The position numbers were made by a program, and so were the translations under genes. This document shows positions 27,148-34,663 of a stretch of DNA of 55,988 nt, piece by piece. The DNA lies in contig JBCBGC010000041.1 in assembly GCA_038527215.1 (NCBI GenBank), positions 1 to 55,988 of the forward strand. The letters run 5' to 3'. Each line of letters starts with the position of its first letter. Positions within the stretch are counted from its first letter, which is position 1. Under the pieces are notes generated by a model. It saw only the letters and a list, made by a program, of their open reading frames with translations. It ran no database searches and was not told the origin of the DNA. Source of the DNA: JAWPMV01 sp038527215 (lineage in GTDB: Bacteria > Bacteroidota > Bacteroidia > J057).

Positions 27148-28077
27148 ATGAAAGTCAACATCCAGCGCAATATCCTGCAGCAGTTTGCTGAACAATTGGG
27201 GGTAGCACCCTCCGGCAACTTGCTGCAGGTTCAGGCTGCTATAGGAGCAGGCAGTATGCGGCTGACGGCATTTCCAGAAGGAATGGAAGTCTATGATTTC
27301 CGCTTCCAGCTCAATCATCCCCTGGAATTTCATTCCCTCAATCCGCCGGACTCGGAATGGCGCTTGTTGAACATCAATTTATCCCGGATTCCCCTGGAAA
27401 AAACCGTCAACGACGAGCAGATTAGCTTCCAGAAATTCCTGCCCTCCGGGATTCTTTTTTACCCACCGGACACCCGGGTGAAGAACCTCAATCCGCCCCA
27501 TGCCCCTTTCCACATCGTGCTGATTCGGTTTAAACAAGCCTTATTGACGCGCTATTTCGAAGCGGCGCAGGCCAGCCTGACAGAAACCGCCCCCAACGTG
27601 ATCTACGAGGACCTGGAAAGTCAGATGGAGCGGCTATTGCATCAGGCCATTGACCAGCAGTACAACCTGCTCAAGCGGCATGCGGCCATCCTGGAGTTTT
27701 TAGGATTGTTCTGGGACAAAATGCAAAAAAGGCAGCTAGAGAAGGAGCATGAGCAGCTGCACCCCGATGACCTGAAGGGCTTGTTTGTAGCCGCCGCCCA
27801 TCTCCGGAATCCCCTGGCGCCTCAGTTGCCCTCTGGCAAAGAATTGGCTGCGCTGGCTGGCATGGGCACCACCAAATTTAAACGCACCTTCAAACAGGTT
27901 TTTGGGCTCCCGCCCATGCAGTACCATCAGCAAATCAAAATGGCCTATGCCCGGGAGGCTATTTTGTCCAAAACCAAAACCATCAGTGAGGTCAGCTACG
28001 AAATTGGCTACGCCCACCCCTCAAAATTTACCCTGGCTTACAAAAAGCAATTCGGGGTGCTTCCTTCCGAACAATAA
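27148..28077 (+). CDS. AraC family transcriptional regulator
   Basis: 309 residues. The N-terminal sensor half (GAGSMRLTAFPEGMEVYDFRF) is of the type found in PchR/YqhC-like AraC regulators. The C-terminal HTHs are GKELAALAGMGTTKFKRTFKQVFG and ISEVSYEIGYAHPSKFTLAYKKQFG. It begins immediately after the glycoside hydrolase stop, so the pair is translationally linked and the regulator may control the hydrolase. Soluble. Confidence 0.9.
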   Translation: MKVNIQRNILQQFAEQLGVAPSGNLLQVQAAIGAGSMRLTAFPEGMEVYDFRFQLNHPLEFHSLNPPDSEWRLLNINLSRIPLEKTVNDEQISFQKFLPSGILFYPPDTRVKNLNPPHAPFHIVLIRFKQALLTRYFEAAQASLTETAPNVIYEDLESQMERLLHQAIDQQYNLLKRHAAILEFLGLFWDKMQKRQLEKEHEQLHPDDLKGLFVAAAHLRNPLAPQLPSGKELAALAGMGTTKFKRTFKQVFGLPPMQYHQQIKMAYAREAILSKTKTISEVSYEIGYAHPSKFTLAYKKQFGVLPSEQ

Positions 28078-28161
28078 GCCTTCGCGTCCTTTAGGGCTAA
28101 GGATAGGTCGGATAGGGCTAACCAAAGGCCCTGGGAAGGCTTCATCTTTACAGCAAAAAAG

Positions 28162-29133
28162 ATGAAGATTTTTCTTACCGGAGGTTCGGGATTTGTGGGA
28201 CGACACCTTATCCCTGTCCTCAAAGAGGCCGGACATGAAGTCTTTGCCCTGGCCCGCAGCGCCACCTCTGCCCAGCGCGTACAACAACTGGGGGCCGTGC
28301 CCGTTTCGGATGATCTGACCCATTTATCCGCCCATACCTCCTCCGCCCTTCAGCAATGCGAGGCCGTGGTCCACGCTGCTGCTCACATGGATTTCACCTA
28401 CGACAAAGCCCCCTTTTATGCCATCAATGTAGAAGCCACCCAGCGCTTATTGAGCCTATCTCAGCAGGCGGGTATCGCCCATTTTATCTACATCTCGGCC
28501 GCCCCAGTAGTCCCCGGTTCCCCTATCGTGAACCTGCGGGAATCCGAAGCTGAGCCAGGGCTCCCCAAAGCCCTTTATCCCAAAACCAAAGCCCTGGCAG
28601 AAAAAGCCATTCTCGCCGCCAATCGACCGGGCTTCAGAACGCTTTCCCTGCGGCCGCCCGCCATTTGGGGGCCGGAAAATCACCACTACGAAGAGCTATT
28701 CGAAAATGCCCGAAAAGGTAGATGGCGCTGGATCGGTGGCAATCATCAGATTCTCTCTACCATTCATGTGCGCAACCTGGCTCAGGCCGTTCTGGCTGGG
28801 CTAAATAGCGCCTTGGGAGGAGAGGCTTTCTTTGTTACGGATGGAGATCGGCGGTCGATGCGAACCACCTTTAGCGGGATCATGCAGGCTTACGGAATAG
28901 AAGCCGGCGAAAAAGAAATCCCTCGTGGCCTGGTGGTTTTTCTGGCCCACTTTCTTGGGGGAATCTGGAAGGCACTTGGGCTCAAATCCCGTCCGCCGCT
29001 TGCCCCGATTATGGTTCGGCTCATGGCTACGGAATTCTCGGTGAATGACGAAAAAGCCCGCCAGCAGTTGGGATATCAACCGGTCTTGTCTTTTGAGGAT
29101 GGGATTCATCAACTAGCGACCACAGGAAACTAA
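28162..29133 (+). CDS. NAD(P)-dependent epimerase/dehydratase (extended SDR)
   Basis: 323 residues. The Rossmann motif GGSGFVGRHL is at residues 7-16. A catalytic-type Tyr-x3-Lys appears as LYPKTKALAEKAIL, with Ser/Ala residues upstream at YISAAPVV. The extended-SDR C-terminus includes the AQAVLAGL and SVNDEKARQQLGYQPVLSFEDGI motifs, the usual 'family 1 NAD-dependent epimerase' ending. Substrate could be a nucleotide sugar or another hydroxy compound. It follows the AraC regulator by 84 bp on the same strand and ends before a repeat-rich intergenic region. Confidence 0.88.
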   Translation: MKIFLTGGSGFVGRHLIPVLKEAGHEVFALARSATSAQRVQQLGAVPVSDDLTHLSAHTSSALQQCEAVVHAAAHMDFTYDKAPFYAINVEATQRLLSLSQQAGIAHFIYISAAPVVPGSPIVNLRESEAEPGLPKALYPKTKALAEKAILAANRPGFRTLSLRPPAIWGPENHHYEELFENARKGRWRWIGGNHQILSTIHVRNLAQAVLAGLNSALGGEAFFVTDGDRRSMRTTFSGIMQAYGIEAGEKEIPRGLVVFLAHFLGGIWKALGLKSRPPLAPIMVRLMATEFSVNDEKARQQLGYQPVLSFEDGIHQLATTGN

Positions 29134-29195
29134 GGGCCTGCTTTGGGATAAAAACAGGAGGCATCCCGCATGTTGCATAAGCCAAGTTTTCTTCT

Positions 29196-29400
29196 AACCG
29201 CTTCTTGAAACCCCAGCTACCTACAACTACCTCCAACCACCCACAAATATGTCACCCCGGAAAGGCATTTGACCAACGGGAAAATGACTTATCCGGGGTC
29301 TCCATGATTACATAAGGATAGCAGAGATCTCCGACGATATAAATGTCGGGGTCTTTGACCCGGAAAGCTCACCTCCTTTCAGTCAGAGAATCTTCCGGAG
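29196..29400. repeat. Non-coding direct repeat, copy 1
   Basis: About 205 bp starting AACCGCTTCTTGAA and ending CTTCCGGAG, repeated with few changes at 29435-29630. It contains inverted segments: CCCCGGA pairs with TCCGGGG across about 40 bp, and CCGAC pairs with GTCGG. No open frame crosses it convincingly. It fits a dispersed Bacteroidota intergenic repeat or a small MITE-like element. Confidence 0.85.
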
Positions 29401-29434
29401 TGACAAGAATATGGAAGCAGAGATGATTTCATCA

Positions 29435-29630
29435 AACCGCTTCTTGAAGCCCCAACTACCTCCAACTACCCACAAATATGTCACCCCGGAAAGGCATTTG
29501 ACCAACGGGAAAATGACTTATCCGGGGTCTCCATGATAACATAAGGATAGCAGAGATCTCCGACGAAAAAAATGTCGGAGCCCTTGACCCGGACCGCTCA
29601 CCTCCTTTCAGTCGGAAGAGCTTCCGGAGG
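29435..29630. repeat. Non-coding direct repeat, copy 2
   Basis: Second copy of the preceding repeat, about 196 bp. Here the internal hairpins are better preserved: CTCCGAC with GTCGGAG, and GGAAG-AG-CTTCC near the 3' end. A block of CCAACTACC-like direct text lies near the 5' end of both copies. No terminal transposase or target-site duplication is recognised. Confidence 0.85.
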
Positions 29631-29677
29631 GAAAAGCATGTAGAAGGAAAAGGGCACTTTCCTATCCGTCTCAAAAA

Positions 29678-29714
29678 AACATGAGTCATCCCGAATGCTG
29701 GGATAACTCATGTT
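29678..29714 (-). terminator. Intrinsic terminator for the ArsR-AHSA1 operon
   Basis: AACATGAGT pairs with ACTCATGTT, and ATCCC with GGGAT inside the stem. On the minus strand the hairpin is followed by a T-run (positions 29673-29679 read as seven T). It is 35 bp beyond the AHSA1 stop codon. Confidence 0.85.
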
Positions 29715-29748
29715 AAATACTTTATCAATGGTCTCTAGTCAAGGCTCC

Positions 29749-30210
29749 TTAGCCTTGCTGTTGCTGAAGGAAATTGGCCAGGTTGTCGAAGACAGACCCC
29801 CATCCCTTGTCAAAGCCCATGTCCTTTTGCTGCTGGGCATATTCAGCCGTAGCATGCACTACGTTGAAGGTAAAATGGGTCTGCTCCCCCGCTTCCTCAA
29901 AAATAGCCTGAATGTCCACGCCCTCGGTCATAGGTTTAAAGTCCGCGGAAGAGAATATCTTCTTCCATTCCTCGATGACTTTATACACCCCTTCAGTAAT
30001 GAATTCGGCTCCGTTGGGCATGGTCATGCTATATCGCCATTGACCGCCTACCTGAAAATCGTGGGCCTGAATCTTTACCTCCATGCCAGGAGGGCCCCAC
30101 CAGGAGGCAATGTGTTCCGGACGCGTCCAGGCTTCCCAGACCAAAGCCACCGGGGCTGCAAAGGTCCGCTTCATGGTCAAGGTCCGGCCATCTACTTGTG
30201 TGTTGCTCAT
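29749..30210 (-). CDS. SRPBCC / AHSA1 family protein
   Basis: 153 residues with the START-like AHSA1 fold: RTFAAPVALVWEAWTRPEHIASWWGPPGM at the N-terminus, FQVGGQWRYSM mid-domain, and the last long helix KGWGSVFDNLANFLQQ. These proteins bind small hydrophobic ligands and are commonly encoded next to ArsR-type repressors, as here (52 bp downstream of an ArsR gene). Annotation as an Hsp90 activator homologue reflects fold only. Cytoplasmic; ligand unknown. Confidence 0.92.
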   Translation of the reverse strand: MSNTQVDGRTLTMKRTFAAPVALVWEAWTRPEHIASWWGPPGMEVKIQAHDFQVGGQWRYSMTMPNGAEFITEGVYKVIEEWKKIFSSADFKPMTEGVDIQAIFEEAGEQTHFTFNVVHATAEYAQQQKDMGFDKGWGSVFDNLANFLQQQQG

Positions 30211-30262
30211 CAGATATAGAATTATTGAATGTTCTTATTCTTTAAAAAAATAGGCGCATCGC

Positions 30263-30589
30263 TTATTCCTCCCCTCGATCCTTTTTTAAGCCTTCCAGAT
30301 AGGCTTCGAAAGAATCCAGCTTCGCTTCCCACATCTTGCGATAAGGCTCCATCCACTCAAATACCGGGGCCAGTTCTTCCGGTTGGATCTGGCACACCCG
30401 TTCCCGCCCTTGCTGTTGGATGGCCACCAGCCCGCACTCTCTCAAAACCCGCAGGTGCCTGGAGATAGCGGGGCGGCTGATGGAAAAATGATCTGCTACG
30501 GTTTTGACCGTCATTTTTTCCCGGGCCAAAAGGCCGATGATATCCCGGCGCACGGGATCAGCAATAGCTTTAAAAACGTCTGCTTCCAT
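30263..30589 (-). CDS. ArsR-family winged-helix transcriptional regulator
   Basis: 108 residues. It has a standard ArsR wHTH: VFKAIADPVRRDIIGLLAREKMTVKTVADHFSISRPAISRHLRVLRECGLVA. The metal-binding ELCVCDL box of arsenic sensors is absent, so it belongs to the metal-independent ArsR group usually paired with AHSA1 proteins. It is the first gene of a two-gene operon with the SRPBCC gene. Two palindromes lie directly upstream of its ATG, consistent with autoregulation. Confidence 0.93.
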   Translation of the reverse strand: MEADVFKAIADPVRRDIIGLLAREKMTVKTVADHFSISRPAISRHLRVLRECGLVAIQQQGRERVCQIQPEELAPVFEWMEPYRKMWEAKLDSFEAYLEGLKKDRGEE

Positions 30590-30595
30590 AAAAGA

Positions 30596-30611
30596 GTAAC
30601 CAATTGGTTAC
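30596..30611. promoter_or_regulatory. Operator palindrome 1 of the ArsR operon
   Basis: GTAACCAATTGGTTAC, a perfect 16-bp palindrome ending 7 bp before the arsR-like start codon. It shares both six-base half sites with the second palindrome; the centres are 26 bp apart, about 2.5 helical turns. Confidence 0.75.
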
Positions 30612-30619
30612 CAATATAC

Positions 30620-30639
30620 GCGTAACCATTCGGTTACGC
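30620..30639. promoter_or_regulatory. Operator palindrome 2 of the ArsR operon
   Basis: GCGTAACCATTCGGTTACGC: eight-base half sites around a central ATTC. Same GTAACC/GGTTAC core as palindrome 1. Two sites over the presumed promoter/leader fit dimeric ArsR repressor binding. Confidence 0.75.
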
Positions 30640-30724
30640 AAGGGGATTTAGAAAAAAATCTTACCAGTCAGTTTGCTGACTATCCCCTTGCGAGGTGAAA
30701 AGGCGTCTTTCGTAGATGAGGAGC

Positions 30725-32386
30725 TTATTCTCTTTTGAAACCAAAGCCTTTGGCCCGACCTGCGTCCAACCCAAAACTGACCACTTTGCCGGCTTCCCGT
30801 TGAAAGGTCAGCTTGCCTCCACTGAAGACAAAGACATCTTTTTCATCCGGGTTTAGCCTAACCTCTTCCAGCTTTCCGGGCTGCATGAACAGCTTGTCAT
30901 CTTCGAGGCGAATCTCAAATCGAACCTCCAACTCCTCGCTTACATAGCTTCCGACATAGTCTTCCAGTTTAAGAGCGGAGAGGTCTAGCGGTTCTTTCCG
31001 CCGGGCCGGATAATTTCGCCCTCCTTGAAAAACGGTTAGCCATTGCGCCATGCCGCCTTCAGGATCGGAGAAGGTGAAGGATACAGATTCATCCTCAGGC
31101 AATTGGAAGGTATTTCCGGAGGTACGGGCAATGCGGTACTGTTCCTGATTCCATTGCTGCAAAATCTGCAAAGAATCACCTACCAGACTCACTTCCATGG
31201 CCAGGCCTACTCTTAGCTCGTAGAGGCCCACTAGGTTCTTTAGGGCTATTTCAGGTTGAGGCTCTGTGGGAGCTACGGCTTCTTTTTCCGCAACCTGCGG
31301 CTTTTCAACTTTGGGATATGTATCTGCCAGCAGGATATCAGCCACCTGGAAAGCCATGCCTGTGGGATTGGCATCGGCCCGGTTGGCAAAGACGGCAATA
31401 CTCAGCCGCTGCTCAGGAAAGCGCATCAACTCTGCCCGAAATCCTACAAAAGCCCCGCCGTGGCTGATCACTGGCAAGCCTTTGTGCTGATCTACAAACA
31501 GGCCAGCGGCATAGTCAAGGGTATCCCCATTGTTGAGGAGGCCCCGCTCGGTCATCGCCGCCCAAAAAGCCGGGCTGAGCGTTTCAGATCGGTAATAGGC
31601 ATCGTCCCATTTTTTGATGTCCTCAATGCTGGTAAAAATGCCGCCATCGCCAATCATGTTCAGGGTGGTCATGCTGATTTCATAGGTATCAGGACCTGTT
31701 GGGGAATAACCAGAGGCCCGCTTCTTCACGATGCGATTGTGGTTATTGTGAAAATGGGTATGGCTCATGCCCAGGGGTTCAAATATTGCTTGCTGAGCAA
31801 AATCCGCCATGTTCATACCGGAAACCTGGTTCACAATCTGGCCCAGCAGCCAATAGCCCGAGTTGCTGTACAGAAATTCCGAACCAGGTTCGAAGTTGAG
31901 GGCCTGCTGTTTGACCAGCCAATCCATGATATCTTCATCCCGATACCAATCATCGTCTCCTAATCCCTTGAGAAAAGAAAGGGTCAGGTAATCCCGCAGT
32001 CCGCTGGTATGATTGAGGAGGTGGCGGACGGTGATCTGATTAGCATAGGCAGGAAAATCAGGGAAAAACTTCCGTAGCGGATCATCCAGGGCTAGCTTAT
32101 CTGCTTGGGCAAGCAGGACGATGCAGGCCGCCGTGAATTGCTTAGAAGTAGAACCAATGCGAAAGACAGATTGGGCGTCATTGGGTATTTCGTACTCCAG
32201 GTTGGCCAGGCCGTAGCCTTTAGCATAAACGATCTCTCCCTCTTGGAAAATGCCCAGAGCGCAGCCAGGCGTATGGGCTTGGTCCCATTCAGCAAAAATC
32301 TCGTCAATGGCGGCAGAGTCCAGAGATTGGGCCTTCAGGAGAGGTAGACAAAAAAGGAAGATGCAGGGAAAAAGGAGGTATTTCAT
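30725..32386 (-). CDS. Serine hydrolase of the beta-lactamase (class C) family
   Basis: 553 residues with a signal peptide (MKYLLFPCIFLFCLPLLKAQ). The penicillin-binding-like domain has Ser79-x-x-Lys82 (RIGSTSKQF), Tyr173-Ser-Asn175 (LYSNSGYWL) and an HGG motif (VISHGGAFVGF) as the third element. A C-terminal beta-barrel-like domain (about 390-553) resembles the lipocalin-type DUF3471 region often attached to such hydrolases. Likely a periplasmic peptidase or esterase, not necessarily an antibiotic-resistance enzyme. Single gene between the ArsR operon and a small zinc-ribbon gene. Confidence 0.9.
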   Translation of the reverse strand: MKYLLFPCIFLFCLPLLKAQSLDSAAIDEIFAEWDQAHTPGCALGIFQEGEIVYAKGYGLANLEYEIPNDAQSVFRIGSTSKQFTAACIVLLAQADKLALDDPLRKFFPDFPAYANQITVRHLLNHTSGLRDYLTLSFLKGLGDDDWYRDEDIMDWLVKQQALNFEPGSEFLYSNSGYWLLGQIVNQVSGMNMADFAQQAIFEPLGMSHTHFHNNHNRIVKKRASGYSPTGPDTYEISMTTLNMIGDGGIFTSIEDIKKWDDAYYRSETLSPAFWAAMTERGLLNNGDTLDYAAGLFVDQHKGLPVISHGGAFVGFRAELMRFPEQRLSIAVFANRADANPTGMAFQVADILLADTYPKVEKPQVAEKEAVAPTEPQPEIALKNLVGLYELRVGLAMEVSLVGDSLQILQQWNQEQYRIARTSGNTFQLPEDESVSFTFSDPEGGMAQWLTVFQGGRNYPARRKEPLDLSALKLEDYVGSYVSEELEVRFEIRLEDDKLFMQPGKLEEVRLNPDEKDVFVFSGGKLTFQREAGKVVSFGLDAGRAKGFGFKRE

Positions 32387-32460
32387 AAAGGGTTAATTGA
32401 TGCGAAGGCTCGAAAATATAGCCCTTACCCTGAACAAAATAGCCATAAAAAATTGCAGCC

Positions 32461-32754
32461 CTAGCCATGCATTTTTTCCAGGCGATCCAGCATGTGCATG
32501 AACTTAATCTTGCGGAGGATGAAATCCTTTTCCAGCTTTTCCAGTCGGCGGTACAGTTCATCCTGAAAAGAAGGGGCAGCAGGGTCTAGCTGCTGTTTTT
32601 CGGCATAAGCAGCGCGATGCTTTTCGATGGTGGCGTCCTGGTACAGCCCTAAAGTTCCTTTGCAGGCGTCACAGATGGCATGGCCATAGAGAATTTCGGT
32701 CGTAGGACCTTGGGTGCCTTCACAGTTGAAACAGGGATCATCGAGGGTATCCAT
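32461..32754 (-). CDS. Small zinc-ribbon-like protein with coiled-coil tail
   Basis: 97 residues. Two CxxC pairs (DPCFNCEGT and AICDACKGT) about 20 residues apart could form a four-Cys zinc site. A long helix follows (about 60-95, rich in Glu/Lys/Leu: LYRRLEKLEKDFILRKIKF). No family name recognised. It is 75 bp upstream of the serine hydrolase on the same strand. Coding status is supported by the ordered Cys pairs and a clean start; role unknown. Confidence 0.6.
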   Translation of the reverse strand: MDTLDDPCFNCEGTQGPTTEILYGHAICDACKGTLGLYQDATIEKHRAAYAEKQQLDPAAPSFQDELYRRLEKLEKDFILRKIKFMHMLDRLEKMHG

Positions 32755-32837
32755 AGCAGCGTATTTGGTCTCCCTAAACTAGGAGAATCGCGCTTTTTCC
32801 AAAATCAGAATTTAGCCTTTATTTTTTCCACAGCCAT

Positions 32838-33200
32838 TCACTCCTTCCGATGCAAGCACACCGGGCCCAAATGATGGCTGGTTTCACTGGGGATCAGGGT
32901 TCCGCTTCCTTCCCAGGTTTTGCCTTCCCAGGCCAGGAATTCCTCCCGGAGCACATCCAGGTGCACCCGATCTACGGTCGCAACCTGCCCATAAAGAAAA
33001 GGCTCCGCCGGATACACCGTCAATGAATCCTCCAGGATTAACAGATAGGTATGGAAAGTATCCACGCCATTGGTGGAATAAGCTTGCTGGACGACCCTGC
33101 CAGTCAGAGACACTTCTGCCCCGTAAGGAAAACGGTTTTCTACCGTGGAGCAAGCCGGAAACAGATAGGGAATAAAAGCCATGAGCAACACGAAACGCAT
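32838..33200 (-). CDS. Small lipoprotein with DUF4431-like domain
   Basis: 120 residues. A lipoprotein signal ends at PYLFPAC (Cys17). The rest is a small beta-rich domain: VSLTGRVVQQ, HTYLLILEDSLTVYPAEP, then GSGTLIPSETSHHLGPVCLH. The last part resembles the conserved His-rich ending of DUF4431 proteins (G-T-L-x5-T-x-H-H). Function unknown. It stands alone at the right end of this minus-strand block, ahead of a gene-free interval. Confidence 0.65.
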   Translation of the reverse strand: MRFVLLMAFIPYLFPACSTVENRFPYGAEVSLTGRVVQQAYSTNGVDTFHTYLLILEDSLTVYPAEPFLYGQVATVDRVHLDVLREEFLAWEGKTWEGSGTLIPSETSHHLGPVCLHRKE

Positions 33201-33784
33201 AAGGATAAAGGTTTTCTTTCTAGTCGCAAATGCCTCCCCCTTATCATCTATTCACAGCCTTGGTAAAAACACGGAAGCCCCGATTTCATCAACCGGGGCA
33301 TGTAACATGCCAAAAAGGATTTCATACAACCTCCCTTTTCAAAGCATCTCATCCGTGGCATTAATCGAGGACTGATCAATGGCTTAGGGAATCTCTTTGA
33401 ATGTGATCATGGATGGCTTAGCTGCCTGCAATTGGAAAACTGGTTTCCACTCCGTTGGTCCGCGGCTATGGCTGTGTAGACATTGAGCGGTTCAGTCAGG
33501 CATTTCCTTAAGGGGCTGCGTAAATAGCAAAAGAATTCTGCTTTACATATAGACACTTCAGAAAGCCAAATTGTTCAGAAACAGGCTTTTCCGTATGGCA
33601 TCTACGGTCAAATCTGATTTTTTACCGGTTACAAGGGTAAACATCAGATGGCGAGGGCTTGACGCATGCGGGGTCAAAAAAGCCCGCAGCAGGGAATTGA
33701 GGAAAGAGAAAAATTTAGTTTTTTCTTGCAGTCGCCCTCAGCCTCCTGCATAAAAAACTAGTTCAAAAGTAAGGATTGTTGTAC
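33201..33784. other. Gene-free interval
   Basis: About 580 bp without a credible gene. Two things stand out: a possible hairpin with GCCCCG (33277-33282) and CGGGGC (33294-33299), and a 60-codon open frame near 33571 with no recognisable features. Some of the text may be decayed coding sequence, but no family could be read from it. Confidence 0.5.
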
Positions 33785-33805
33785 TTTGAGGCAAATTGCC
33801 TCAAA
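33785..33805. promoter_or_regulatory. Palindromic operator overlapping the promoter of the NrtR-like gene
   Basis: TTTGAGGCAA-A-TTGCCTCAAA, a perfect 21-bp palindrome. Its first TTTG overlaps a TACTTTG promoter-like element (33782-33788), and it ends 29 bp before the ATG at 33835. Position and symmetry suit an autoregulatory operator. Confidence 0.7.
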
Positions 33806-33834
33806 GGAGTTTCCTCACACAAGCTGCACCTACC

Positions 33835-34608
33835 ATGGCTAGCCAGACTTTTGAACACGCCATAAAGAGCTATTTTTCAGAGGGCATAGACCATTATTTG
33901 CCTCATCTTTCTATCAACTGTGTGGTCTGGGGCTATACCCATCCGGAATTACGGGTATTAGTCGCTCGGATCAGCTCTCAGGGAGACCGCATGCTTCCAG
34001 GAGGATATATCAAGCATCAAGAAAAACTGGAAGAAGCAGCCAATCGAAACCTGGCTTTATTGGGCATAGAGCAGGTTTATCTCCGCCAAATTCAAACCTT
34101 CGGTGACCCTCAACGCATAACCGATCCTCGAATATCCGCTTTTGCAGGCCCGCACCTTTCGCAAGAGATCCTCACCTGGATCACCCAACGCTTTATCACC
34201 GTAGTGTATTATGGTTTGGTGGACATACGCTTTACCGACTTAAAACCGGGCGGCCTGGGCATTGGTAGTGAATGGATTCCCCTTTCCCAACTGGAAGGCA
34301 TGTTTTTGGATCATGAAGAAATCATCGTAGAAGCGCGAAAGATTCTCGCCAAGGAACTCCTGCATCAGCCCATCGCCGCCAAATTGTTGCCCGGGCCTTT
34401 TACCCTGGGAGAACTGAGAGGCCTGTACGAAGCTATCCTGGACCGGGAAATTGATCGGGGTACCTTCCGGAGAAAAATGCTCAAACAAGGCCTCATTGAA
34501 AAAGTAGGCCAGAAAAAAGAAGCCAGCCGCCGTCCCCCGGACCTTTTTACGTTTAATATGGAGGCTTATCAGGAATCTCTCAAAGGAGAGACGAAATTCG
34601 GTTTTTAG
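33835..34608 (+). CDS. NrtR-like transcriptional regulator (degenerate Nudix sensor + winged helix)
   Basis: 257 residues from ATG 33835. The N-terminal Nudix fold contains CVVWGYTHPELRVLVARI and a Nudix box that starts normally (GGYIKHQEKLEEAANRNL). The catalytic REUxEE is replaced by RNLALL, so hydrolysis is unlikely. The C-terminal winged HTH is characteristic of NrtR/AraR-type regulators: GPFTLGELRGLYEAILDREIDRGTFRRKML. Such proteins bind sugar phosphates or ADP-ribose derivatives. A TTG at 33796 is in frame but lies inside the upstream palindrome, so ATG is preferred. A crotonase-family gene follows 55 bp downstream. Confidence 0.85.
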   Translation: MASQTFEHAIKSYFSEGIDHYLPHLSINCVVWGYTHPELRVLVARISSQGDRMLPGGYIKHQEKLEEAANRNLALLGIEQVYLRQIQTFGDPQRITDPRISAFAGPHLSQEILTWITQRFITVVYYGLVDIRFTDLKPGGLGIGSEWIPLSQLEGMFLDHEEIIVEARKILAKELLHQPIAAKLLPGPFTLGELRGLYEAILDREIDRGTFRRKMLKQGLIEKVGQKKEASRRPPDLFTFNMEAYQESLKGETKFGF

Positions 34609-34663
34609 ATATCGCCACGCAGGGCCGCATCCTTCCCCACTATCATACAGACAATATTGCCTT

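Noticed and set aside
25881..27218. Long minus-strand open frame (445 codons) opposite the glycoside hydrolase.
   Set aside because: The plus strand encodes a protein with a lipoprotein leader and glycosidase active-site motifs. The antisense translation has no recognisable motif and arises from codon bias of the real gene.
31256..31963. Plus-strand open frame of 235 codons inside the serine hydrolase gene.
   Set aside because: The minus strand carries SxxK, YSN and HGG motifs in order; the opposite frame shows no family features.
33277..33299. Short hairpin GCCCCG/CGGGGC as a terminator.
   Set aside because: It lies upstream of the divergent lipoprotein gene with no gene ending into it and no T-run.
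33571..33753. 60-codon plus-strand open frame in the gene-free interval.
   Set aside because: No start context, motif or hydrophobic pattern supports it; the composition looks random.
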